From the NCBI GenBank assembly GCA_041181065.1, contig JBEGQI010000189.1:1-16847 (forward strand): a DNA stretch of 16,847 nucleotides, read 5' to 3'. Shown in pieces: positions 1 to 7,600 of the stretch. Under the pieces are notes generated by a model that had not been told where the DNA came from, searched no databases, and saw only the letters and a list, made by a program, of their open reading frames with translations. The stretch is from DSYF01 sp041181065. Lineage in GTDB: Bacteria; Verrucomicrobiota; Verrucomicrobiia; Limisphaerales; DSYF01. How positions within the stretch are numbered: position 1 is the stretch's first letter; each line of letters starts with the position of its first letter. The translations under genes were made by a program, and so were the position numbers.

Positions 1-1007
1 TCATCACTCACGCGACCCGCAGGCACAACCCCAGGCCAGCGGATGAGTCCCGCATTACGCAGCCCGCCTTCGTAAAGTTCGCGCTTGTAGCCGCGCAACC
101 CGTTCGCCGCCTGCTGAAACAGATTCCCCAGCGGAGAACGGGGGTCGAAGGATGAGCCGTTGTCCCCTGCAAAGATCACGAGCGTTTTCTCGTCAATCCC
201 AAGCTCCTGCAACAACGCCAGTAAACGACCCACGTCGGTGTCGAGACGCGTCACCATGGCAGCGTAGTTTTTCTGCTCCTCAGTCCACGGTCTGTCCTTG
301 TAGATGCCCTGATCATTGATCTGAAATGCGCCGTGTGGCAGCGTTGCCGCGTAGTAAAGGAAGAACGGACGATCCTTGTTTTCGCGAACAAACTTCAATG
401 CCTCATTCGAAATGAGGTCCTGCGCGTAGATTGCGCCTTTGCCCGTGACCTTTGTGTTGCCGTCATTGCCGGGCAAATCGAAACGCTGATCTTGGTTGTA
501 AAGATAGGCTGGAAAATAGGAGTGCGCTTTGCGCTGGCAGTTGTAACCGTAGAAATGATCAAAGCCGACTTTCAGCGGACTGCCGGTTGTGTCAAACATA
601 CCCATGCCCCATTTCCCGATGCACGCCGTGCTGTAGCTCGCGCTCTTCAATAATTGCGCCACGGTAAACGTGCCCACTGGCAGCGGCATCTGACCTTCGG
701 ACTTGATTTCGCGATTCGCCCGGATCGGCGAGTGGCCCATGTGCAATCCGGTCATGAGCGACGTGCGTGACGGTGCACAGACGGTCGTGCCGCAATAAGC
801 CTGCGTAGTGCGCAGGCCCTCGCGCGCCATGCGATCGAGGTTCGGTGTCTGGATGAGCTTTTGGCCGTAGCAGCCCAGATCGCCCTGTGCAACGTCGTCA
901 CTGAGGATGAAGATGATGTTGGGTTTTTTCTCCGCTGCATCGAGCGTTGAGCCTGACGCCAGCAGGATAGCGGTCAAGGCGAGGACGAATTTCACAGTGA
1001 TTTTCAT
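1..1007 (-). CDS. Type I (formylglycine) sulfatase, 3' end cut off by the window edge
   Basis: Exported sulfatase that would hydrolyse a sulfate ester, probably on a carbohydrate, in the periplasm or outside the cell. The frame is open from an ATG at 1007 to the left edge (335 codons), so perhaps the last 100-150 residues are missing. A Sec signal peptide fits residues 1 to about 25 (MKITVKFVLALTAILL, ending near DAA). The fold begins with PNIIFILSDD, whose D37-D38 are the expected metal ligands. The maturation site is C77-A-P-S-R81, the canonical CxPxR, so Cys77 should become formylglycine. Further family landmarks are GKWGMG (K132), H225 in TLPHG, GDN (D282-N283) and GYKRELYEGG (K308), which resembles the N-acetylgalactosamine-6-sulfatase/arylsulfatase A type. 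The start lies 18 bp after the stop of the upstream sulfatase, implying co-transcription. No clear Shine-Dalgarno sequence precedes it. The family is certain, the substrate unknown. Confidence 0.93.
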   Translation of the reverse strand, partial: MKITVKFVLALTAILLASGSTLDAAEKKPNIIFILSDDVAQGDLGCYGQKLIQTPNLDRMAREGLRTTQAYCGTTVCAPSRTSLMTGLHMGHSPIRANREIKSEGQMPLPVGTFTVAQLLKSASYSTACIGKWGMGMFDTTGSPLKVGFDHFYGYNCQRKAHSYFPAYLYNQDQRFDLPGNDGNTKVTGKGAIYAQDLISNEALKFVRENKDRPFFLYYAATLPHGAFQINDQGIYKDRPWTEEQKNYAAMVTRLDTDVGRLLALLQELGIDEKTLVIFAGDNGSSFDPRSPLGNLFQQAANGLRGYKRELYEGGLRNAGLIRWPGVVPAGRVSD

Positions 1008-1025
1008 TTGGGAGTGCGATCCATT

Positions 1026-2498
1026 TCAGTTCGTAGCGGCATTCCTGTCTGCCGGCTTGGGCGCAGGTGAGACGGGATTACGTTGCGGTGTTTGGACTTT
1101 GGTTGGCGTTGCAGCGTAGGGCAAGCTGCCATGCTCCGCAATCTCGTAGCCCCACTCGGCAATGTGATCTTTCCCCGGACGGAAATCGTCTCCATTGCGC
1201 TTGAGTTGCGCCTGCAAACGGGCATCGAGCTCGCTGACCAGCGATTTGTTTTCAATCAGGTTGTTCGTCTGGTAGCAGTCTTTCAGATCGTCGTAAAGCA
1301 CCCACGGACCGGTCAGGCCGCGCACGTAAGTATAGCGGCTGGTGCGGATGGCGCGGTATTCACGGAGTTTCTCGCGCGGGATCTTCGCAAAAGGGGATAC
1401 AGACATGTAAAGCGCCGCACGATCCACGTCGCGCCCGGAGCGGAGCAACGGAGACAGGTCCTCGCCTTCAACTGATTTCGGGATGCTCACGCCCGACAAC
1501 GCGAGCAAGGTGGGCAGGATGTCCGGGGTCGTGAGCGGCGTGATGACGGTGCGCGGGGCAATTCCCGGCACGCGCATCAGCAATGGCACGTGCGCCGACT
1601 CGCTCCACGCGACCTGCTTCTGGGTTGGCGCGACGCCGTGCGAACCGAGCGACTCGCCGTGGTCCGAACTGAACACCACGATGGTGTTCGACGCGAGCCC
1701 GGTTTCTGCCAGCGTGTCCAGCAGGTCACCGACACATTTGTCCAGCGCGGTGCAATGCGCGTAGTAGCCCTGAGCCTCCTGCCGTGCCCGTGACTCCATC
1801 TCGGGTGGCACGTTCGGTGGCAACTTAATCTTCTCCGGCGGATACATCGCCTTGAACTCCTCCGGGGCGGTCTTGTGCGGGAAGTGCGGCACGCCGTAGG
1901 CCACCATCAAAACAAATGGCTGTGCGCTGCGGGAGCGATCCCGAAGATATTGCTGTGCATCCTTGGTCTGTGCAAAGGCATCATAGCCTTCCCAATATTG
2001 CTTCACGTCGGAATTGCCGGTGTAGTAGTGCGAGTGGTTGTAATTGTGATCGCACTCGGCGGCTTTCCAATATTGCCAGCCCTGCCGGCGCTCCGGCGGA
2101 ATGTAAGCCTCGCGCCCGTGGCCATCCAGATGCCATTTGCCGATGTAAGCTGTGGCGTAACCGGCTGCGCCGAAAATCTCTGCCAGACACAATTCCCCGT
2201 CCGGCAGGTGCGCGTCATTGAGAAACATGCCCGTTGAAGTGGGATAACGTCCGGTCATCAATGCCGCGCGATGCGGCGTGCACACGGGCAACACGGAAAC
2301 CGCGTTACGGAAATTCTGGGATTCCTTCGCCAACCGATCAAGGTTGGGCGTCTGGACGTTCGGATCGCCCGCATAACCGGTCGCCGCCGCGCGCCACTGG
2401 TCGGCGAGCAGATAGACAATGTTAGGCCGGGTCGCGGCCGTGGCGGCCAACGTCACCATCTGCACAATCAGCATTGTGGTGAATCCAAATCGTTTCAT
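1026..2498 (-). CDS. Type I sulfatase, exported, CTPHR maturation site
   Basis: Complete 490-residue sulfatase. Residues 1-22 (MKRFGFTTMLIVQMV, ending TAA) look like a Sec signal peptide, and the mature fold opens with RPNIVYLLADQW. The first metal pair is D33-Q34, a DQ variant also common in the choline-sulfatase-like branch. The maturation site is C73-T-P-H-R77, matching CxPxR. Other landmarks are GKWH (K121, H123), PHFPH near 204-208, SSDHGESLGSHG (D279-H280), and K294 followed by a VPLLMRVPG segment, which is the usual second-half pattern of this branch. The C-terminal 30 residues are proline- and basic-rich and probably unstructured. It sits between the GH78 gene (126 bp upstream) and another sulfatase (18 bp downstream) on one strand, so the enzymes may act on the same glycan. 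The exact ester cleaved cannot be told. Other frames over this stretch are shadows without motifs. Confidence 0.95.
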   Translation of the reverse strand: MKRFGFTTMLIVQMVTLAATAATRPNIVYLLADQWRAAATGYAGDPNVQTPNLDRLAKESQNFRNAVSVLPVCTPHRAALMTGRYPTSTGMFLNDAHLPDGELCLAEIFGAAGYATAYIGKWHLDGHGREAYIPPERRQGWQYWKAAECDHNYNHSHYYTGNSDVKQYWEGYDAFAQTKDAQQYLRDRSRSAQPFVLMVAYGVPHFPHKTAPEEFKAMYPPEKIKLPPNVPPEMESRARQEAQGYYAHCTALDKCVGDLLDTLAETGLASNTIVVFSSDHGESLGSHGVAPTQKQVAWSESAHVPLLMRVPGIAPRTVITPLTTPDILPTLLALSGVSIPKSVEGEDLSPLLRSGRDVDRAALYMSVSPFAKIPREKLREYRAIRTSRYTYVRGLTGPWVLYDDLKDCYQTNNLIENKSLVSELDARLQAQLKRNGDDFRPGKDHIAEWGYEIAEHGSLPYAATPTKVQTPQRNPVSPAPKPADRNAATN

Positions 2499-2624
2499 AG
2501 ATTAATTGGTTTAACATTGTGAACCGGTGCGCAAAGAATTCCAGCCCTGCCAACTGCCGCAGGCTGCTCTCCAGACCGCGCCGGAAGGAGTCGGTATTGG
2601 CACCAAGATTGTAATACGCCTCCA
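2499..2624. other. Short gap between GH78 and sulfatase genes, with a small open frame
   Basis: A minus-strand frame begins with ATGATG at 2628, overlapping the GH78 stop as ATGA, and runs 68 codons to 2422, overlapping the next sulfatase by 77 bp. Its first 40 or so codons use GC-rich third positions like real genes (MMEAYYNLGANTDSF...). It has no recognised domain or signal. It could be a translationally coupled small protein, a gene remnant, or chance. A minor hairpin, CCTGC/GCAGG, lies at 2546-2563. Confidence 0.2.
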
Positions 2625-5555
2625 TCATGGGCTAGTGGCGACGAAGTGGTAGCGACCGGAAGCCACATGTAAAACGGCGTATTGCCCTTCCCAACGGAGG
2701 AATTGAACACCGCTCGCTTCAGTAATGGCTTTCCCCCCTTCAAGCAGTTTGGAACCAACTCTGGCCGGGAGATAGACCATCGCAGTCGTGTTGGCTGGAA
2801 TTTCCACGCGCAGTTCAAAGGCATCGCCCGTCTGCCGCCAGTGGCTCGAGATGCGGCCGCGGATGGAATCGTAGTGCGCCTTCACCCAGTGGATCGGCTC
2901 GCGATCCGGATTACTGTCGGGGCTCGGCGGACGCGGACGGATGACGATGGACTTGTATCCGGGCGCGACGGACTGAATGCCCGCCAAGTCCTGCAACATC
3001 CATTCGCAAACTGCGCCGAAGGAATAGTGGGCAAAGGAGTTCATCGAGGCATTTTGTTTGCCATCCGGCCCGTTGAACCCGTGCTCCTTCGTGTAGCCGT
3101 TCCATCGCTCCCAGATTGTCGTCGCGCCCTGTTCGACCTCATAGCCCCATGAAGGAAACTTGCGGCTCTGGAAATGTTTGACCGCCAGATCATTCTCACC
3201 CACGGCGGACAACACCGGCAACAACGGCCGCGTGCCGAGAAAACCCGTGGTCATGCCCGAGTTGTCGGCGGTTTCCCCATCGCGCAGTTTGTTGGCCAGA
3301 ATTTTGCCAGATTTGACGCGCAAATCGTCAGGGATCAAATCCGCCCACAAACCCAGCGCATAAGCCGTTTGATTATCCACGGTCAGCGAGCCGTTCGGGC
3401 GAAGATATTTTTCGCAGAATGCAGTTTGGATTTTTAAAAACAATTCCTGATACGCTGCAGCTTCAGAAGTTTTCCCAATTGCTTCCGCCATCTCAGCCAT
3501 CATGCGGGCCGAACTCGCGAAGTAAACAGTGTCGATGAATTCGATGGGTGTTTTATTTCCGAGGGATAGCCAGTCGCCCCAGTTGTGCCCTCCGGTGACG
3601 CCTAGAAAATTTTTGGCTCGGCTGTGACGCCATTCCATAAATTTGACCATGTATGGCCAGCACCGCTCGACGATCCGCTTGTCGTCATAGGCCTTCCAGA
3701 TCGTCCAAGGGCAAATCACCCCAGCATCGCACCACGCCGTGCCATAATCCGGCCCCATCTGATAAGGAAAGGGGGCGTAGCCCGGAAACGTTCCGCTGGG
3801 CCGTTGCGATTCCATCAACTCGCGCAGCCACTTCGTGAAAAAAGCCGAGACATCGGCGTTCAACGTTGCGGTCTGAACATATATTTGCGCATCGCCAGTC
3901 CAGCCCAGGCGTTCATCGCGCTGCGGACAATCGGTAGGCAGATCAATAAAGTTGGCGCGCTGCGTCCACACAACATTCTTGAACAGCCGGTTTGCCACGG
4001 GATCGCTGCACTCGAAATTACTCGTAAGCGGCGTGTCACTGTGCAGCACCAAGCCGGTCAAAGCATCCAGGTCTGGCTTCCCGGGCCAGCCCGTGACTTC
4101 AACGTATTGAAATCCATGGAAGGTGAAGCGCGGCGTCCAAGTCTCACCGGTGGGGTCACCGCGAAGAATGTAGGTGTCGGTGGCGCGGGCTTTGCGGAGA
4201 TTTTCCGTCATGAGCCTGCCGTCGGGATGCAGCATCTCGCCGTAGCGCAGTTGAATCTTCGTTCCGGCCGGCCCTTTGACCTTCAATCTCACGACGCCGG
4301 CGAAATTCTGGCCAAAGTTGAAGATATAAACGCCGTTGGTCGGTGAAGTGATGGCGATGGGCTTGAGTTCCTGCGTCACGCGCACCGGGTCGCCGGGGAA
4401 CGCCTCAAGTTTCGCCGGTCGCTTGAACCCGAGATCCACGGCGCGCCCCACCAGCTTTGAGGGCGAGAGATTTGAATTCTCATAAAACGTGGCCGACACG
4501 CTGCCGTTTACCGAGGCGCGAATTGCCGGTTGCCACCGGGAATCGTCAAAGCCGGCTTTGCTCCAATCCGTGGTCTCCTTGCGCGCATCGTAACTCTCGC
4601 CCATGAGAAAATCCGCCTCGTGCACCGGGCCATCGTTCGTGGCCTTCCACGAATCATCCGTGACAATCATTGAACTCGTGCCATCGGAATACTGGATCTC
4701 CAATTGAGCCATGAAGGCCGGTGTCCTGCCATAGAAGTATCTCCCCAATCGTTCCGGCCCGATCCCTTTTAGCAATCCAAATCCCACATAGCCGGCATAC
4801 CAGCCATCGGCAACCCACGCGCCGATGGCGTTTTTGCCACCGCGCACAAGAGGCGTCACGTCGTAGGTCTGGTAATAGGCCCGCTGGTGATAATCCGTCC
4901 ACCCGGGGGCGAAGAAAGCGTCCCCCACGCGCTGGCCATTCAAATGCACCTCGTAGATACCGAGCGCGGTCGCATACAACGTCGCCCGCTGGATTGGCTT
5001 CGAAGCGGCAAACTCTTTGCGCAACTGTTGCGCAGCAGGGAGGTGAAGCGATTCACCATTGGTCGGAAGCGGCGCGCGCTCCCGCATTGAAATGTATTCG
5101 GCCTGCCAGTCGTTCGGGTTGACCAATCCCATGGTCCAGAAGCCGGCATCGCTCCAACGCGGCTGGTTATCCTGATCCCAGACGCAAACCCGCCAATAGC
5201 ATTGCTGACGCGACTTCAGGGACTTGCCTTCGTAAGCAATATTCACCGTTTCGTCGCTGATCACTTTTCCGGTGTCCCACAAATCCGCCGCGTCCTTGCC
5301 AAGCAGTTCGGCGCTGCTGGCGACCTGAATGCGATAGGCCTTTTGCGATCGAGTGCGACCATCGGAAGCCAGCTGCCAGGTCAAGCGAGGCCACCCCTCA
5401 TCGAGGCCAAGAGGGTTTTGGCGATACTCGCAACGCAGGTGCCCGACTTGTAAGAGGCCACCATTCGCTGATGCAGAGCAAGTGCCGGCAGTGCGACAAC
5501 CCGTCAGCAGGAGGTTCAGCAGACAGACAAGGGCGAAAAAAACGCTTGGCTTCAT
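2625..5555 (-). CDS. GH78 alpha-L-rhamnosidase, lipoprotein
   Basis: Glycoside hydrolase of family GH78, which releases terminal alpha-L-rhamnose by inversion. The frame is open from ATG 5564 (979 residues), but ATG 5555 gives a typical lipoprotein signal (MKPSVFF..., lipobox L-T-G-C with Cys20) and is preferred. Arginine, not aspartate, follows the Cys, so outer-membrane sorting is plausible. Numbering from 5564, an N-terminal beta domain (about 40-150) is followed by the Bac_rhamnosid_N and concanavalin-like region (about 180-500). The (alpha/alpha)6 catalytic domain (about 515-855) contains DCPQRDERLGWTGDAQ (545-560), with E551 the likely general acid, and GATTIWERW (813-821), with E819 the likely base. 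A C-terminal beta domain follows (about 865-979). Length and order are normal for the family. A sulfatase gene lies on each side, pointing to a sulfated rhamnose-containing substrate; that part is inference. Confidence 0.95.
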   Translation of the reverse strand: MKPSVFFALVCLLNLLLTGCRTAGTCSASANGGLLQVGHLRCEYRQNPLGLDEGWPRLTWQLASDGRTRSQKAYRIQVASSAELLGKDAADLWDTGKVISDETVNIAYEGKSLKSRQQCYWRVCVWDQDNQPRWSDAGFWTMGLVNPNDWQAEYISMRERAPLPTNGESLHLPAAQQLRKEFAASKPIQRATLYATALGIYEVHLNGQRVGDAFFAPGWTDYHQRAYYQTYDVTPLVRGGKNAIGAWVADGWYAGYVGFGLLKGIGPERLGRYFYGRTPAFMAQLEIQYSDGTSSMIVTDDSWKATNDGPVHEADFLMGESYDARKETTDWSKAGFDDSRWQPAIRASVNGSVSATFYENSNLSPSKLVGRAVDLGFKRPAKLEAFPGDPVRVTQELKPIAITSPTNGVYIFNFGQNFAGVVRLKVKGPAGTKIQLRYGEMLHPDGRLMTENLRKARATDTYILRGDPTGETWTPRFTFHGFQYVEVTGWPGKPDLDALTGLVLHSDTPLTSNFECSDPVANRLFKNVVWTQRANFIDLPTDCPQRDERLGWTGDAQIYVQTATLNADVSAFFTKWLRELMESQRPSGTFPGYAPFPYQMGPDYGTAWCDAGVICPWTIWKAYDDKRIVERCWPYMVKFMEWRHSRAKNFLGVTGGHNWGDWLSLGNKTPIEFIDTVYFASSARMMAEMAEAIGKTSEAAAYQELFLKIQTAFCEKYLRPNGSLTVDNQTAYALGLWADLIPDDLRVKSGKILANKLRDGETADNSGMTTGFLGTRPLLPVLSAVGENDLAVKHFQSRKFPSWGYEVEQGATTIWERWNGYTKEHGFNGPDGKQNASMNSFAHYSFGAVCEWMLQDLAGIQSVAPGYKSIVIRPRPPSPDSNPDREPIHWVKAHYDSIRGRISSHWRQTGDAFELRVEIPANTTAMVYLPARVGSKLLEGGKAITEASGVQFLRWEGQYAVLHVASGRYHFVATSP

Positions 5556-5564
5556 TGTGCACAT

Positions 5565-5820
5565 ATAGGTTTTTGCTGGCAGAACTCATTCTTCCACAGA
5601 CAACCTCCGCGCACATATCACGGCCTTCCCTGACATGGCGGGTCGGCACATCCCGATGCCGCCTCCAAAAAAACGGCAGAAACGAGACGGACACGCGACC
5701 GCAGCACGCCGGCAAGCCGAGGCGCGTTGAAAAATTGATGCGCTCCATTCGCATTTCACCCGCTGAGCACGAGGACTGTGCGCGGTCCGGTGGCAGGCTC
5801 GGGATGTGCTCATGGCTGGT
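5565..5820. other. Intergenic gap between a sulfatase gene and the GH78 gene
   Basis: This 256-bp gap is the largest inside the catabolic group. It holds the weak terminator-like hairpin at 5730-5754 and would have to contain any separate promoter for the GH78 gene. I see no confident promoter elements. Frames crossing it run into the GH78 coding region out of phase and look like shadows. Confidence 0.5.
5730..5754 (-). terminator. Weak intrinsic-terminator-like hairpin after the sulfatase gene
   Basis: On the minus strand ATGCG, a 7-base loop, then CGCAT is followed within three bases by a run of five T (plus-strand A5730-A5734). It lies about 67 bases beyond the sulfatase stop at 5821, in the 256-bp gap before the GH78 gene. 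The stem has only 5 bp, so it may give partial termination or none. Confidence 0.3.
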
Positions 5821-7179
5821 TCACCGGGCTGCGGCCTTCAACTCGTTGAAGCGCTGGCGCATGCCGGCCAGCCGTTCCTGTTGGGCCGGGTGATTCACCA
5901 GGTCGTGCTCCTCACGCGGATCAGCGAGCAAATTGAAAAGCTGTTCGCGCTTGAACTCCGGCCAGTAAAAATACTTCCAGTCTTTGCGCACGAGCGCCTC
6001 CGAGGACGGGATGAAATTGGTGTTTCGGATGGTGGCGTGTTCCTCGAAGTATTCCGTCCGCCATGCTGGCGGTGTTGCCGCCAGATAAAGAGGGGCAAAA
6101 TCCCGGCCTTGCATCTGGGCTGGCGCGGCAATCCCGGCTGCCGAGAGCAGGGTTGGGGCGATGTCCACGTTCAGCACGAACTCGTCATTGGTTGTCCCGT
6201 GCTTCGATGTGCGCAGGCGTGGGTCGCGCACAATGAGCGGCACGCGGATGCTCTCCTGGTGCGGATACCATTTGTCCGCCAGACCGTGCTCGGCGTGAAA
6301 GTAGCCGTTGTCACCGGTGAAGATGACCAGCGTGTTGTCCAGCACGCCCTGGCGCTTCAATTCCTCCAGCACGCGCCCGCACGTCGCGTCTACTTCGGTG
6401 ATGAGCCGGTAGTAATTCTTCATCATCGTCTGGAACTTCTCGGGCGTGTCGAAACGCCAACGCCAGCGGACCCGGCCCTCGTTCTTCTCGTTGGCGATGA
6501 ATTCGGGAAGACGGCGGAAGGACTCGTCGGTGGCGTTGACCGGCACGGGGATGGCACCGTCCTCATACAGCTTCATGCTCGCGGGCTGCGGGAGGTATTG
6601 CAGCGGGTTATTATCCTCCGCGTGCGGCGCAAAGAAGGCGAGCGTCAGACAGAACGGCTTGTCCTTCGGCCGGGTGCCGAGAAATTCCAGCGCGTCGTTT
6701 TCATTCTTCTGCGTCACGTGGATCTTCGTCCCGTCACGCTCTTCGATCCAATGCGTTCCGGAATAGGCGCGCCCGAAGTCAAAATTCGCGGCGGGGAATT
6801 TTCCGTTGTGCCACTTGCCGACGTGGCCGACGTAATAGCCATGAGTGCGAAGCAGCCCTGGATAGGTCTCGGCCCACGGGGTCTGGAACATGTCGAACGC
6901 CTTGTCCCCGTGCCGCGACATCCACTGCCCGGTGAACAGCGATGCCCGGCTCACCCCGCAAATGGGGGTGGTGACACAGGCATGCGTGAAGCGCAGCCCT
7001 TCCTGCGCCAGGCGGTCCACGCTGGGCGTCTGAACGACCGGGTTGCCGGCGCAGCCCAGGGAATCAAAGCGCCAGTCATCCGCCAGCAGGACAAGAATGT
7101 TGAGTGGCTTGTCTGCGCCCAGGACCGGCTGCAGACCCAGCGCGGCCAAAAGTGCGAGCAGAAGGAACAATCGCTTCAT
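5821..7179 (-). CDS. Type I sulfatase, exported, with atypical CGVSR maturation site
   Basis: Complete 452-residue sulfatase. The signal peptide is residues 1 to about 22 (MKRLFLLLALLAALGL, ending LGA). Metal ligands D34-D35 lie in LLADDW. The maturation segment is TTPICGVSRASLFTGQ: C74-G-V-S-R78 has valine where the canonical motif has proline or alanine. The rest of the active site looks intact: GKWHNG (K122, H124), APH (H186), TGDNG (D290-N291) and K303 in ADKW, followed by VPLIVRDP. The C-terminus carries the usual LFNLLADPREEHDL substructure. The first ATG is used; the bases before it (GAATATTCCT) hold no Shine-Dalgarno sequence. It is the first gene of the catabolic group in transcription order, 256 bp before the GH78 gene and after a 420-bp gap, so it may start its own transcript. 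A 462-codon frame on the opposite strand (5806-7194) is a shadow. Confidence 0.95.
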   Translation of the reverse strand: MKRLFLLLALLAALGLQPVLGADKPLNILVLLADDWRFDSLGCAGNPVVQTPSVDRLAQEGLRFTHACVTTPICGVSRASLFTGQWMSRHGDKAFDMFQTPWAETYPGLLRTHGYYVGHVGKWHNGKFPAANFDFGRAYSGTHWIEERDGTKIHVTQKNENDALEFLGTRPKDKPFCLTLAFFAPHAEDNNPLQYLPQPASMKLYEDGAIPVPVNATDESFRRLPEFIANEKNEGRVRWRWRFDTPEKFQTMMKNYYRLITEVDATCGRVLEELKRQGVLDNTLVIFTGDNGYFHAEHGLADKWYPHQESIRVPLIVRDPRLRTSKHGTTNDEFVLNVDIAPTLLSAAGIAAPAQMQGRDFAPLYLAATPPAWRTEYFEEHATIRNTNFIPSSEALVRKDWKYFYWPEFKREQLFNLLADPREEHDLVNHPAQQERLAGMRQRFNELKAAAR

Positions 7180-7256
7180 AGGAATATTCTGTGAATTCCA
7201 GCGTCAACATGCCAGATGAACTGCCTGCGAGCTGTTTACATCCTCTGTCCTGCCCA

Positions 7257-7286
7257 CGCATGTCACGTGTTGACGTGACACATGCG
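7257..7286. repeat. Strong hairpin, CGCATGTCACGT / ACGTGACACATGCG
   Basis: TGTCACGT at 7261-7268 and ACGTGACA at 7273-7280 form a perfect 8-bp stem around the loop GTTG. With a 2-nt bulge the pairing extends outward to CGCATG (7257-7262) and CATGCG (7281-7286). It lies 78-107 bp upstream of the sulfatase start at 7179. It could be an operator, a transcript hairpin or part of the palindromic element; no T-tract follows on either strand. Confidence 0.5.
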
Positions 7287-7291
7287 AAGCG

Positions 7292-7318
7292 GGAGCGCGA
7301 GGAACAGACTTGCGCTCC
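7292..7318. repeat. Hairpin GGAGCGCGAG / CTTGCGCTCC
   Basis: Arms at 7292-7301 and 7309-7318 pair over 10 positions with one G-T wobble, around the 7-base loop GAACAGA. The GGAGCGC core is the same as the end sequence of the larger palindrome at 7408-7475, which suggests the two belong to one composite element. Confidence 0.5.
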
Positions 7319-7407
7319 TGTCCGCCCTCTCCCGTCGGATGGGGAGGGATCCCATACCAGTGTCCGCCCAAATGGAATTTGGGGCTTTGCGCCGCTGAAC
7401 TGCGGAA

Positions 7408-7475
7408 GGAGCGCCGATCTGTGGCCAGCCTTTGACCTTCCGAGACGCCCAAAGCCGGCGACATGTCGGCGCTCC
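7408..7475. repeat. Long imperfect palindrome with GGAGCGCCGA / TCGGCGCTCC ends
   Basis: A perfect 10-bp terminal inverted pair, 7408-7417 and 7466-7475, continues inward as an imperfect match: about 20 of the first 25 positions agree when the arms are compared. The whole 68-bp unit could fold back as one long hairpin. It lacks a following T-tract, so it does not look like a simple terminator. The form suits a REP- or MITE-like intergenic element, but copy number elsewhere cannot be seen from this window. Confidence 0.6.
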
Positions 7476-7530
7476 GTTTATGAATAGCCTCCAATCTTGA
7501 AAACGGGGGCAAATTACGATCATGAACGAA

Positions 7531-7576
7531 CAGCGCCGGCTCGCCTGGGCTGCGTTCGGATGCCGCGCCGACGCTG
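7531..7576 (-). terminator. Possible terminator hairpin after the protease-PATR gene
   Basis: CAGCGCCGGC (7531-7540) and GCCGACGCTG (7567-7576) form a 10-position stem with one wobble on the minus-strand transcript. It begins about 25 bases after the stop codon at 7601. The following minus-strand bases, TTCGTTCATGATCGTAATTT, are only mildly T-rich and the loop is long (26 bases), so this is a weak call. It may instead be part of the palindromic region. Confidence 0.3.
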
Positions 7577-7600
7577 AACCAACCAACCCAGCCCAATCAC

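Larger units (their letters stand above)
7180..7600. other. Gene-free interval with several palindromes
   Basis: This 421-bp gap separates the protease-PATR gene from the sulfatase group. A minus-strand frame (7204-7596) exists, but its product has no signal, domain or convincing composition, and several hairpins fall inside it, so I do not call it a gene. The interval holds at least four inverted repeats, listed separately. It probably contains the terminator of the gene at 7601 and the promoter of the sulfatase at 7179, but I could not fix a -35/-10 pair with confidence. Confidence 0.6.

Noticed and set aside
1069..1110. Possible frameshift at the end of the second sulfatase because of its low-complexity tail
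   Set aside because: The frame is continuous through all motifs and the family C-terminal region, and the tail after about residue 460 is plausibly just disordered.
5398..5754. Minus-strand frame across the gap upstream of GH78
   Set aside because: It overlaps the GH78 N-terminus in another frame for more than 150 bp and shows no protein-like features.
5806..7194. A 462-codon plus-strand frame, longer than the sulfatase on the other strand
   Set aside because: It mirrors the sulfatase exactly and has no domain or signal, while the minus strand has a signal peptide and all sulfatase motifs. High-GC coding DNA often leaves the opposite strand open.
7204..7596. A 130-codon minus-strand frame in the intergenic region
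   Set aside because: It has a TTG start, no domain, and covers several hairpins. It is better explained as read-through of a palindromic element.
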